DNA of 64,000 nt. Source: Faucicola sp048551375 (GTDB lineage: Bacteria; Pseudomonadota; Gammaproteobacteria; Pseudomonadales; Moraxellaceae). Position 1 is the stretch's first letter, and every line of letters begins with the position of its first letter. The stretch is from the NCBI RefSeq assembly GCF_048551375.1, contig NZ_JBLYZJ010000005.1, positions 119,549 to 183,548 on the forward strand, written 5' to 3'. The notes under the pieces are model-generated. The model made no database searches. It worked only from the letters and a program-made list of their open reading frames with translations, and was not told where the DNA came from. The position numbers and the translations under genes were made by a program. Shown here one piece after another: positions 23,960 to 32,085 of this stretch.

Positions 23960-25177
23960 ATGAAAAAATATAAAGTTGCTTCATTATTTTCAGGCTGTGG
24001 TGGTTTGGATCTAGGTTTTACAGGTGGTTTTCAATTTAAAGACAATTTTTTTGAGAGAAATAACTTCGATATAATCTTTGCAAATGATATTGATAAAGAT
24101 GCTGTACATACTTACCAATCAAATAACCAATATTTTCAAGGTCACTCAATTTTAGAAAGTGATATTCGTAATATTGCATCAAACGATATTCCGCCATTTG
24201 ATATCTTATTAGCAGGATTTCCATGCCAACCTTTTTCTAATGCTGGCAATAGGAAAGGGGTAAATGATGATAATGGTCGTGGTACGCTTTGGTATGAATG
24301 TGAGCGTATTATTAATTATGCAATAGATAATTTTTCAGAAAAACCCAAAGCTTTTTTGTTTGAAAACGTACGTGGTATTATGTCTTCAAAAACAAATAAT
24401 GGCATTACTGTTCCTGAGGAAATTAGGCTTCGCATGGAAAGTCTAGGTTATAAAGTTTCCATGCAACTCATAAAAGCAAGCGATTATGGCGTACCTCAAA
24501 ATCGCTATAGATATATTATTATTGGCATAAGAGATGACTTAGAAGCCTTTGATTTTAAAGATTTAAACAAAGTTGTTTTAGATTATAATCTACCAAGCCT
24601 TTCAAGTAATACCTATCCATTATTATTAGGTTCAATCCTTTGCGATATTCCTAAAGATGCACCACAATATGATCTCTATTGGAAATACTCACCACAAGGT
24701 CAAAAAATGGTTGATATGATTGGCGTGTGTGAGGATGGAAAGGAAATGTTGCCATTGTTTCAGCAACAAGTACCCATCGAACAAATGCCTGCAACTATCA
24801 CCAAAGGAAAATCATGGAAAAACATCAACCCCAATGAACTTCCTGCTAGATTTAAAAAAATTTATGATGATCCAAAAAAATATCATGCACCTAATTTTTA
24901 TAGAAGATTTGCCTTAGGTGAAATTGCAGGTACAATTACAGCTTCTGCACAACCTGAAAATTGTGGTATTACACATCCTTTTGAAAATCGCCGTATGACT
25001 ATTAGAGAGATTGCTAGGATACAATCATTCCCTGATGATTTTACGTTTCCCACTAAAACGTTAGTTGGTGCTTACAAAGTAATCGGCAATGCTGTACCAC
25101 CTGTATTAGGTTGGGTTATGGCGAGAGCCTTACAAAACCATTTAGATGAAGCATTAAAGCTCACCAGTAAGCCATAA
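23960..25177 (+). CDS. DNA (cytosine-5) methyltransferase of a type II R-M system
   Basis: 405 residues with the m5C methyltransferase motifs in order: I SLFSGCGGLDLGF (about 8-20, SAM binding), IV GFPCQPFSNAG (catalytic Cys near 90), VI ENVRGI (about 134), VIII QNRYRYIIIG (about 180), and IX/X RRMTIREIARIQSFPDDF with GAYKVIGNAVPPVLG at the C-terminus. It methylates cytosines in the host's copies of the target site. The island is visibly more AT-rich than glmU and glmS. Its 3' end overlaps the convergent endonuclease gene by 24 bases. Confidence 0.95.
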   Translation: MKKYKVASLFSGCGGLDLGFTGGFQFKDNFFERNNFDIIFANDIDKDAVHTYQSNNQYFQGHSILESDIRNIASNDIPPFDILLAGFPCQPFSNAGNRKGVNDDNGRGTLWYECERIINYAIDNFSEKPKAFLFENVRGIMSSKTNNGITVPEEIRLRMESLGYKVSMQLIKASDYGVPQNRYRYIIIGIRDDLEAFDFKDLNKVVLDYNLPSLSSNTYPLLLGSILCDIPKDAPQYDLYWKYSPQGQKMVDMIGVCEDGKEMLPLFQQQVPIEQMPATITKGKSWKNINPNELPARFKKIYDDPKKYHAPNFYRRFALGEIAGTITASAQPENCGITHPFENRRMTIREIARIQSFPDDFTFPTKTLVGAYKVIGNAVPPVLGWVMARALQNHLDEALKLTSKP

Positions 25178-25723
25178 CTTAGCACGCTCTACTAACGCTG
25201 GATTATCATCAAAACGTCCAATACCTGTATTGCAACTTTCACATAACCACCCACGTACTTCACCAGTGTGGTGGTTATGATCTAACACAATTTTAACAAT
25301 ACCCACAACGGTTGTTTTTTGACAAATTGGACAAGTAAATAATTCTCCCATTTTTGGCTTTGCTTCTTCCCAAATTTTTCTATGAGCCGTTAAAATACTT
25401 TTTCCATTCTTGATTTTGCGACATTCCCTACACGATGGTCTTTTTGTGATGACATCACCTTTTTTTAGACGGTTATTCTCAAAACAAGTCTCGGTATCAA
25501 GATATTTATAACATCTATCACAGACTTTATTTTGGAATCTATCACCCGTTTCTGCAATGTCAAAGTGACTTAAATCTGAGTTAGCAAGTTCAATATATTG
25601 ATTAATCCTCAAAAAATGAACAATGGCAGTATTATCTAGCTCTGACTGAATAATACCGACATCAAATTGATGCAAATTATTATCATTCACCAAATCTTGA
25701 TTCAGATACACATATTTTGACAT
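25154..25723 (-). CDS. Hpy99I-like beta-beta-alpha-Me restriction endonuclease
   Basis: 189 residues. An N-terminal region is followed by zinc site 1 (Cys68, Cys71, Cys98, Cys101) and zinc site 2 (Cys131, Cys134, Cys161, Cys164) framing a beta-beta-alpha-metal active site: LDHNHHTGEVRGWLCESCN with Asp148, His149 and Asn165. This is the endonuclease VII/Hpy99I organisation, and as I recall the numbering of the three active-site residues is the same as in Hpy99I (target CGWCG). Convergent with the methyltransferase and overlapping it by 24 bases. A perfect 7-bp-arm palindrome lies 24-42 bases upstream of its ATG. Target identity is a prediction from family. Confidence 0.8.
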   Translation of the reverse strand: MSKYVYLNQDLVNDNNLHQFDVGIIQSELDNTAIVHFLRINQYIELANSDLSHFDIAETGDRFQNKVCDRCYKYLDTETCFENNRLKKGDVITKRPSCRECRKIKNGKSILTAHRKIWEEAKPKMGELFTCPICQKTTVVGIVKIVLDHNHHTGEVRGWLCESCNTGIGRFDDNPALVERAKLWLTGEL

Positions 25724-25746
25724 TTCAAATATCCTATAATTCAGTT

Positions 25747-25765
25747 ATATACTTGTCGAGTATAT
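25747..25765. promoter_or_regulatory. Palindrome upstream of the restriction endonuclease gene
   Basis: ATATACT-TGTCG-AGTATAT, perfect 7-bp arms, 24 bases before the endonuclease ATG on the minus strand, in an AT-rich stretch that should contain its promoter. Possible operator; it is not the same sequence as the one at 23738-23762. Confidence 0.45.
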
Positions 25766-25927
25766 CATGGTTATAATAAATAAATCATTCCAAAGCAATC
25801 TAACGACTGTTTAAACAGGGGGATCGCTTTGCAATGAGAATGGTATATTCATCGTTTTAGATATACCAAAGCAACCTTACATTAGTAGAATATTATTATT
25901 TTCAAAACTTGATACTAAGGAACAATT

Positions 25928-27766
25928 ATGTGCGGTATCGTCGGTAGCATTCGTACGAATGCAAATGTGGTAGATTTTTTGACAGATGGCTTAAAACGCC
26001 TTGAATATCGTGGTTATGATTCATCAGGCATCGCTGTCCACACCCAAAATAAAATTCAACGTGTCCGCCGTGTCGGACGTGTACAGATGATGGAAGACGC
26101 AGCCAAAGAAAAAGGCTTGCACGGACATCTCGGTATTGGTCACACTCGCTGGGCAACCCACGGTGGCGTAACCGAACCAAACGCTCACCCACACATTTCG
26201 GGTGGTTTGATTGCAGTCGTGCATAACGGCATTATCGAAAACTTTGAAAGCGAGCGTAGCCGTTTACAAGCCCTTGGTTATGAATTTGAATCACAAACCG
26301 ACACCGAAGTCATCGCTCATAGTGTCAAACACGAATACCAAAACAACGGTGGCAATTTATTTGATGCCGTACAATCAGCGACCAAAAACTTCCATGGTGC
26401 GTATGCGATTGCCGTGATTGCCCAAGACAATCCAAGTGAAATGGTCGTGGCTCGTATGGGCTGTCCATTGCTTGTGGCTTTTGGTGAAGACGAAGTATTT
26501 ATCGCCTCTGACGTATCGGCAGTGATTGCCTTTACACGTAAAATCAGCTACTTAGAAGATGGTGACATCGCGCTACTTAATGCCGAAGGCGTGGTTAAAC
26601 TGATTGACAAAACAGGTCAAAATGCAGAACGCCCAGTCCAAACCTCTGAATTATCTTTAGCATCATTAGAATTAGGGCCTTATAGCCATTTTATGCAAAA
26701 AGAAATTTATGAGCAACCCAAAGCCGTGGCGGATACCGCTGAAGTATTTTTGGACGGTGGATTTGAACCCAAAAACTTTGGTGACAATGCCGAACAAGTA
26801 TTTAAAGACATTGACAGTATTAAAATCTTGGCTTGTGGTACGTCATATTACTCAGCATTAACGGCAAAATATTGGCTTGAAAGCATTGCCAAAATCTCTA
26901 CCGATGTCGAAATCGCCAGTGAATATCGCTACCGTGATGTGATTGCCAATCCAAAACAGTTGATTATCACCATTTCGCAATCAGGTGAAACGCTAGACAC
27001 CATGGAAGCATTAAAATATGCACAATCATTGGGTCACAAGCATAGCCTATCCATTTGTAACGTGATGGAATCTGCCTTGCCTCGCAATAGCGAATTGGTG
27101 CTATATACTCGTGCAGGAGCGGAAATTGGTGTGGCATCAACCAAAGCCTTTACCACTCAATTGGTGGTGTTATTTGGTTTAGCCGTGACATTGGGCAAAG
27201 TCCGTGGTTTTGTTGATGAAAAACAAATCGCTGACTACACCGCTCAATTACGCAACTTACCAAACGACATCCAACACGCATTAAACCTTGAGCCACAAAT
27301 TGCTGCTTGGGCAAGTAAATTTGCCAACAAGCCAAGTGCGTTATTCTTAGGGCGTGGCATTCATTATCCGATTGCGTTAGAGGGTGCATTAAAACTTAAA
27401 GAAATCACCTATATCCATGCCGAAAGCTATCCAGCAGGTGAGCTAAAACATGGTCCATTGGCATTGGTTGATGAAAACATGCCTGTGGTGGTGATTGCAC
27501 CAAACGACAGTCTACTCGATAAAGTCAAAGCCAATATGCAGGAAGTCTCTGCTCGTGGTGGTGAGCTATTTGTGTTTACCGATTTGGATACGCAATTTGA
27601 AGAAGACGACAACGTGCATCTGATTCGTACGCCACGCCATATCGGTGTATTATCACCCATCGTGCATACCATTCCTGTGCAATTATTGTCTTATCACGCC
27701 GCCTTGGCAAAAGGTACAGACGTGGATAAACCACGTAACTTAGCAAAATCCGTCACCGTTGAGTAA
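25928..27766 (+). CDS. glmS: Glutamine:fructose-6-phosphate aminotransferase (isomerizing)
   Basis: 612 residues. Cys2 (MCGIVGSI) is the glutaminase nucleophile after Met removal. The N-terminal Ntn domain has RLEYRGYDSSGIAV and HTRWATHGG; two SIS sugar-binding domains follow (LACGTSYYSAL near 300, LGRGIHYPIALEGALKLKEITY near 470) and the family C-terminus KSVTVE. It makes glucosamine-6-phosphate, the entry to UDP-GlcNAc synthesis completed by GlmU upstream. AAGGAACA precedes the ATG. No glmS ribozyme is apparent in the 200 bases upstream. Confidence 0.97.
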   Translation: MCGIVGSIRTNANVVDFLTDGLKRLEYRGYDSSGIAVHTQNKIQRVRRVGRVQMMEDAAKEKGLHGHLGIGHTRWATHGGVTEPNAHPHISGGLIAVVHNGIIENFESERSRLQALGYEFESQTDTEVIAHSVKHEYQNNGGNLFDAVQSATKNFHGAYAIAVIAQDNPSEMVVARMGCPLLVAFGEDEVFIASDVSAVIAFTRKISYLEDGDIALLNAEGVVKLIDKTGQNAERPVQTSELSLASLELGPYSHFMQKEIYEQPKAVADTAEVFLDGGFEPKNFGDNAEQVFKDIDSIKILACGTSYYSALTAKYWLESIAKISTDVEIASEYRYRDVIANPKQLIITISQSGETLDTMEALKYAQSLGHKHSLSICNVMESALPRNSELVLYTRAGAEIGVASTKAFTTQLVVLFGLAVTLGKVRGFVDEKQIADYTAQLRNLPNDIQHALNLEPQIAAWASKFANKPSALFLGRGIHYPIALEGALKLKEITYIHAESYPAGELKHGPLALVDENMPVVVIAPNDSLLDKVKANMQEVSARGGELFVFTDLDTQFEEDDNVHLIRTPRHIGVLSPIVHTIPVQLLSYHAALAKGTDVDKPRNLAKSVTVE

Positions 27767-27772
27767 GGTACT

Positions 27773-28975
27773 TTGAACACCGCTTCCGATGAACATTACC
27801 CTCACTGCCCTAAGTCACTGGGCAGTTTTGCCCCTCGAATTTTGACATGGTTTGAGCATAGCGGTCGGCATGATTTACCGTGGCAACAGCACAAACAAAC
27901 CACACCCAATCCCTACCCTGTTTGGCTATCTGAAGTCATGCTTCAACAAACCCAAGTCGCCACCGTTATCCCCTATTTTGAGCGGTTTATGGCAAGTTTT
28001 CCCACCGTGCAGGATTTGGCAAATGCAGACTGGGAAAAGGTTGCGGAGCATTGGGCAGGACTGGGCTACTACGCTCGTGCTAGAAATTTGCACAAAGGGG
28101 CGAAGCAACTGGTTGAAATCATTGAGCAAACTGGCGACTTCCCCCAAACCGTTGCTGACTGGGAAAGTATCGCAGGGGTTGGGCTGTCCACCGCAGGGGC
28201 GATTGTGGCGATGGGCGTGCGTTCCACCCAAGAAAAAGGCGTGATTTGTGATGGTAATGTCAAACGGGTGCTGACTCGTTGGGCAGGGATTGACGGTGAT
28301 ATTGCGAAAACAGCCACCACCAAACAGCTTTGGCAACTTGCCGACCGCCTAACGCCTAACCAAAATAGCGGTGAATATGCTCAAGCCATGATGGACATGG
28401 GAGCAACGCTTTGCACCAAATCAAAACCTAGCTGTTTGCTATGCCCTGTACAGGAGGATTGCATTGCCAATCGTGAGGGCAAACAATCTTTTTATCCTGT
28501 GAAATCCAAAAAAGCCCCCAATCCATCCAAATTTTCATTGGCATTAAAACTTAGCAATGGCGAAACGAATCTTTGGCTACAACGCCCTGACAATGGCATT
28601 TGGGGCGGGCTGTGGTGCTTACCATTGGCGTTTATCCGCAAGGAAAAAGCAGGAAAAACGATTGAAAATTGGCAAAAAGATGAGGTGTTTGACAACGAAT
28701 ACACCACGGCTGAACAGATTATTTTTGAATTTTTACAAGCGGAAAAATTATTAGATTTTGACAACATCACCTTGGAAAACCATACGACCATTAAACATAG
28801 CCTTACGCATTTTCATTGGTTTTTGACGGCTTTTGATATTCAATTATCCAAAACCCAAATTGATAATCTTGAGAAAAAACTAATCAAAGCAGAGCAAGTT
28901 TTTAGTTGGAAAAAATTCGATGAAAGTAAAATATTGGCACAGCCGAAAGCCATGCAGACATTGTTAAATATGTAA
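27773..28975 (+). CDS. mutY: Adenine DNA glycosylase MutY
   Basis: 400 residues, read from TTG 27773 because TAAGG stands 6 bases upstream and the first in-frame ATG is far inside the conserved domain. LSEVMLQQTQVATVIPYFERF carries the catalytic Glu. GVGLSTAGAIVAMG is the helix-hairpin-helix, followed by the catalytic Asp region and the [4Fe-4S] motif CTKSKPSCLLCPVQEDC (about 213-229). The C-terminal NUDIX-like domain recognises 8-oxoG. MutY removes A mispaired with 8-oxoG. Starts 6 bases after glmS. Confidence 0.95.
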   Translation: MNTASDEHYPHCPKSLGSFAPRILTWFEHSGRHDLPWQQHKQTTPNPYPVWLSEVMLQQTQVATVIPYFERFMASFPTVQDLANADWEKVAEHWAGLGYYARARNLHKGAKQLVEIIEQTGDFPQTVADWESIAGVGLSTAGAIVAMGVRSTQEKGVICDGNVKRVLTRWAGIDGDIAKTATTKQLWQLADRLTPNQNSGEYAQAMMDMGATLCTKSKPSCLLCPVQEDCIANREGKQSFYPVKSKKAPNPSKFSLALKLSNGETNLWLQRPDNGIWGGLWCLPLAFIRKEKAGKTIENWQKDEVFDNEYTTAEQIIFEFLQAEKLLDFDNITLENHTTIKHSLTHFHWFLTAFDIQLSKTQIDNLEKKLIKAEQVFSWKKFDESKILAQPKAMQTLLNM

Positions 28976-28984
28976 TTTAAGATT

Positions 28985-29062
28985 TGTAGGTTGGGTTGAG
29001 TATGCGAAACCCAACATTTTCAATTTTTTATGTTGGGTGTCATGCTTACACCCAACCTACAA
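28985..29062. repeat. Palindromic repeat (GTAGGTTGGGT family), followed by a MITE-end fragment
   Basis: Ends TGTAGGTTGGGTTGAG and ACACCCAACCTACA, with inner inverted CGAAACCCAACA / TGTTGGGTGTCATG. About 6 bases beyond the right end stands TTTGCGTAAATCCTA, the terminal motif of the 135-bp MITE-like family, so this may be a hybrid element. It separates mutY from hemD, which converge. Confidence 0.8.
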
Positions 29063-29085
29063 ATGACATTTTGCGTAAATCCTAA

Positions 29086-29874
29086 TTACAAAGCATTATC
29101 ATTTAAAATTTGCAAAATCGTTTCACCATGTAAATCATTGATAACTTTAACATTTAAATCAAATGGCATCAAATTAGCAATGCGTTGTTGTAAGACAAGG
29201 TAATGAAAATCCTGTGGAGAAAGGTGATGCTGATTTAATAAAGTTTGCCAATGTTGCCAAGCAGTCAAACTTGAAATCAGCACAGTTTTTGGCGTTGGCT
29301 CTCGCCATTGGTTTTGCAAATCATCAAACTTCTTGATAGTGTCAGTTGGCAATATTCGCTGATAAAAATTTATCAGTTGCACCTTAATACCTTTTGCCAA
29401 TAACTGATTGGATAACAGCTCTCGCCCGCCCTCACCACGCCAAATCTGTAGCATATCGCCTTGCTTCAAGGCTTGAATATCGGCTAAATTTAGCAACCCC
29501 TCGTTGTTTTGCTGATGTTTATCGAGGGGAAAAGTTACGTTTGGCGGTTGGGTATCGTTGAAAGTCTGCCACGTTTGGCGAAAACAATCCGCTGTCTTTT
29601 CACCCACTGCCAGCCAAACAATCGGTAGTTTGGAGATATCCGCTAAATCAGCCATTGTTGATAAGGTTGATAAACCATAATTCACCGCCTCTTCACTCAC
29701 CAACACAATCGCTTTGACATGAAAAATATGCTGTAGCATGTGCTGTTCTTTGGCAGTGAGCGGTTTGGCAACCAGTTCGAGTAGCGGTAAGTCAATCACA
29801 TCAATGAGTTGATGTTGCAAATATGCCGTTAGCGATTTGGCTCGCTTGGTTGGACGTGTATTGATAAATAACAT
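29086..29874 (-). CDS. hemD: Uroporphyrinogen-III synthase (HemD family)
   Basis: 262 residues with the HemD two-domain layout. It starts LFINTRPTKRAKSLTAYLQHQLIDVIDLPLLEL (the typical TRP...A..L...G....LPL opening), then LVSEEAVNYGLSTLS, VWLAVGEKTADCF, and the second lobe DMLQIWRGEGGRELLSNQLLAKGIKVQLINFYQR. It converts hydroxymethylbilane to uroporphyrinogen III in heme synthesis. The family is weakly conserved, so the call rests on pattern. It begins 2 bases after moaE, so it is cotranscribed with molybdopterin synthase rather than with hemC. Confidence 0.78.
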   Translation of the reverse strand: MLFINTRPTKRAKSLTAYLQHQLIDVIDLPLLELVAKPLTAKEQHMLQHIFHVKAIVLVSEEAVNYGLSTLSTMADLADISKLPIVWLAVGEKTADCFRQTWQTFNDTQPPNVTFPLDKHQQNNEGLLNLADIQALKQGDMLQIWRGEGGRELLSNQLLAKGIKVQLINFYQRILPTDTIKKFDDLQNQWREPTPKTVLISSLTAWQHWQTLLNQHHLSPQDFHYLVLQQRIANLMPFDLNVKVINDLHGETILQILNDNAL

Positions 29875-29876
29875 AG

Positions 29877-30368
29877 TTAACCGTTATTCGACAGCCACAA
29901 GCTTTCTTCGCTATCGGCATAGAACTCTTGCTTCCACACAGGGATATCTGCCTTGATGGCATCGAGTAGCCAACGGCACGCATCAAACGCAGGGTAGCGG
30001 TGGTGAGCCGTCACGCCAATCCATACCGCCATATCACCGATTGCCAAATCGCCAATCCGATGAATCGCCACCGCATTGACGATGTCAAACTGCTGTTTGG
30101 CTTGTGCGATGAGTTTTTTGCCTTGGTTGATTGCCAGCTTTTCATAGCCGTAATAGGTCAGCTTGGTGACTGGGCGAGCGTTGTTATGGTTACGCACCCA
30201 ACCCTCAAAAGTGGCTAATGCACCGCTTTGGTCGTTGAGTAGGGCGAGTTTTAGCCTTCTGTCGTCAATGGGTTTATCAAGTAGGGCAAAGCCTTGTTGG
30301 ATAGCGAGGTCGTAGGCTTCATTTTCGCTAATACTGATAATGGATGAGCCTTTATGTAATGAATTCAT
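29877..30368 (-). CDS. moaE: Molybdopterin synthase catalytic subunit
   Basis: 163 residues. GALATFEGWVRNHN near residue 50, LTYYGYEKLAINQGKKLI, AIHRIGDLAIGDMAVWIGVTAHHR and DAIKADIPVWKQEF near the C-terminus are the MoaE signatures; the Lys of IKADIPVWKQE is the conserved active-site region. With MoaD it inserts two sulfurs into cyclic pyranopterin monophosphate. Separated from moaD by about 200 bases containing a palindromic repeat; hemD follows immediately. Confidence 0.95.
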   Translation of the reverse strand: MNSLHKGSSIISISENEAYDLAIQQGFALLDKPIDDRRLKLALLNDQSGALATFEGWVRNHNNARPVTKLTYYGYEKLAINQGKKLIAQAKQQFDIVNAVAIHRIGDLAIGDMAVWIGVTAHHRYPAFDACRWLLDAIKADIPVWKQEFYADSEESLWLSNNG

Positions 30369-30464
30369 GGTGTTCTCTAGGTTATTGTTATGCTGGGTGT
30401 GTCAATATATCCTTAGCCTGTTAAATTAGATAATGTAAAAATTAAGCATTATTTAATTTTCTAT

Positions 30465-30571
30465 AAATCTCCCCCAACCCCCTCTTTGTAAAAGAGGGGG
30501 CTTTATCCTGCACATCAATCTAATATGAGGAACAAGTCCCCCTTTAAAAAAGGGGGATTTAGGGGGATTTA
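30465..30571. repeat. C/G-run palindromic repeats between moaD and moaE
   Basis: Two adjacent hairpins. One pairs CCCCCTCTTT with AAAGAGGGGG; the other pairs CCCCCTTT with AAAGGGGGAT, with further CCCCC and GGGGG runs outside. The same building blocks are at 49308-49348 and, in GC-richer form, inside mobA at 32700-32762. In an mRNA they would form strong stems between two cotranscribed genes. Confidence 0.8.
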
Positions 30572-30573
30572 AA

Positions 30574-30840
30574 TTAACCCCCCGCCACAGGCGGAATAAA
30601 GGCGACAATATCGCCCTGTTGGATGGGGGTATCCCAATCGGTCATTTCATGGTTAATCGCCACCGCAATTTTGTGCTGAGCAAGGCGAAAGCCGTAACGC
30701 TCGGTTAATTGCTGATACAAGGCGACCAAGCTATCACCGTCAAAACTTAGGCGTTCTTCGTCCTTACCTGCTTGTTCGGCAAGGCTGGCGAAATATAAAA
30801 CCTCAATTTGCTTATTGGTTGGCGTATCATGGATTGACAT
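30574..30840 (-). CDS. moaD: Molybdopterin synthase sulfur-carrier subunit
   Basis: 88 residues of ubiquitin-like fold, beginning IEVLYFASLAEQAGKDEERL and ending IPPVAGG. The C-terminal Gly-Gly is the site of adenylation and thiocarboxylation by MoeB. Starts inside the last codons of moaC (14-base overlap). Confidence 0.94.
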   Translation of the reverse strand: MSIHDTPTNKQIEVLYFASLAEQAGKDEERLSFDGDSLVALYQQLTERYGFRLAQHKIAVAINHEMTDWDTPIQQGDIVAFIPPVAGG

Positions 30841-31315
30841 AGTCGGATTTCCCCCCAGTTTTGGTTAATAGTTTGATATCGCTGATAATAATGTCGTGCG
30901 AAATGGCTTTGCTCATGTCGTAAATGGTGAGGCAAGCGACTGACACGGCGGTTAAAGCCTCCATTTCCACGCCTGTTTTGTGGGTGACTTTGGCGGTGGC
31001 AGTCACTGTGATAGCGTGTTGGCTGTCGTCATAATCAAAGCTCATTTTCACGCTATCGAGTGGCAGTGGGTGACATAAGGGAATCAGGTCTGAGGTGCGT
31101 TTTGCTCCCATGACACCTGCGATATGGGCGGTTTGGGTAATTGAGCCTTTTTTGGTCATGCCGTCTGCATTTTTGATGGCGGTGTAGATGTCGGCAGGGA
31201 AGATGACTTGCCCTGTGGCGGTGGCGGTGCGTGTGGTGGCGGTTTTGGTGGATACATCGACCATTGAAATATCGCCGTTGGTGTCTAGGTGGGTTAAAGT
31301 TTGATTTTGGGTCAT
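30827..31315 (-). CDS. moaC: Cyclic pyranopterin monophosphate synthase
   Basis: 162 residues. MVDVSTKTATTRTATATG, GAKRTSDLIPLCHPLPLDSV (the conserved LCHPL loop) and HKTGVEMEALTAVSVACLTIYDMSKA with the catalytic Lys/Asp region VNP-type end identify MoaC. It converts the MoaA product into cPMP. Lies 8 bases after the DUF3427-like/HNH gene and overlaps moaD. Confidence 0.96.
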   Translation of the reverse strand: MTQNQTLTHLDTNGDISMVDVSTKTATTRTATATGQVIFPADIYTAIKNADGMTKKGSITQTAHIAGVMGAKRTSDLIPLCHPLPLDSVKMSFDYDDSQHAITVTATAKVTHKTGVEMEALTAVSVACLTIYDMSKAISHDIIISDIKLLTKTGGKSDYVNP

Positions 31316-31323
31316 TTAATAAT

Positions 31324-32085
31324 CTACTTGATTTGAGCTTGATTTTTTAAAATATTTTGCAAGTTTTCTATGCTAAGTGTTTCATTTGAACGATGTATCA
31401 TTGCATGACAGTTAGGGCAAACAGGACGTAAATCTTGGATGGGGTCAATAATATACTCATCTTTGATTGTTGCTAGAGGATTGATATGATGAACATGGAT
31501 AAATTCTTTTCCTATTTCGCCATAAGCTTTTTCAAAGTCAAAACCACAAACAACACATTTATAACCATAGTGCTTAACACAAGCTTTTCTGGCTTGAGGG
31601 TTTCTTTCAAATTGTTTTGTGATGATATATTTTGTTTTGCCTTCTGATAATGTTTGAATTGGTCTTGTTTGTTTTAAATTTTCGTAGGAAATACTGGGAT
31701 TTATAATTTTCCAAGTAATTTGAACTGGTGTTTCATCTTTATGTGAAGTTGCAACACCTAATCCAGCATATATAAATGGGTCTCTATCTTCTGTTCGATA
31801 AAAAATATGTATTTTAGTATTGTTATCTAATAACTCAATAATTTGTATATGTGTGGCTTTTGAACCAGTTTTTGCATACCAAGACAACTCATCTGGGCTA
31901 ATAAATTCATTATTGTAGTTATGCCCTGTTCTTCCTGAACTTCCTATATTAGTAAAAATATAATAAGCATTGTTATATTTGAAATAACCATTAAAGTAAA
32001 CGCCACCTCTTAATTCATCAGGTAAATTTATCTTATCCCATACATTCGCTCTTTTATATTTTTCTCCAACAATAAAATCACTCAT
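31324..32085 (-). CDS. DUF3427-like plus HNH nuclease domain protein
   Basis: 253 residues, no membrane segment. Residues 1-130 resemble the DUF3427 domain: YNNEFISPDELSWYAKTGS, then IELLDNNTKIHIFYRTEDRDPFIYAGLG. Residues 170-235 are an HNH domain: Cys177/Cys180, FIHVHHINPL (His197-His200), DLRPVCPNCHAMIHR (Cys223, Cys226, His227, His231). Together these suggest a modification- or sequence-dependent DNA endonuclease of the defence type. It sits inside the molybdenum cofactor operon, overlapping mobA by ATGA and leaving 8 bases to moaC, so it is cotranscribed with pathway genes. Base composition looks more AT-rich than moaC. Function is inferred. Confidence 0.75.
   Translation of the reverse strand: MSDFIVGEKYKRANVWDKINLPDELRGGVYFNGYFKYNNAYYIFTNIGSSGRTGHNYNNEFISPDELSWYAKTGSKATHIQIIELLDNNTKIHIFYRTEDRDPFIYAGLGVATSHKDETPVQITWKIINPSISYENLKQTRPIQTLSEGKTKYIITKQFERNPQARKACVKHYGYKCVVCGFDFEKAYGEIGKEFIHVHHINPLATIKDEYIIDPIQDLRPVCPNCHAMIHRSNETLSIENLQNILKNQAQIK

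Noticed and set aside
25750..25927. glmS ribozyme or leader upstream of glmS
   Set aside because: No recognisable core; glmS ribozymes are typical of Gram-positive bacteria.
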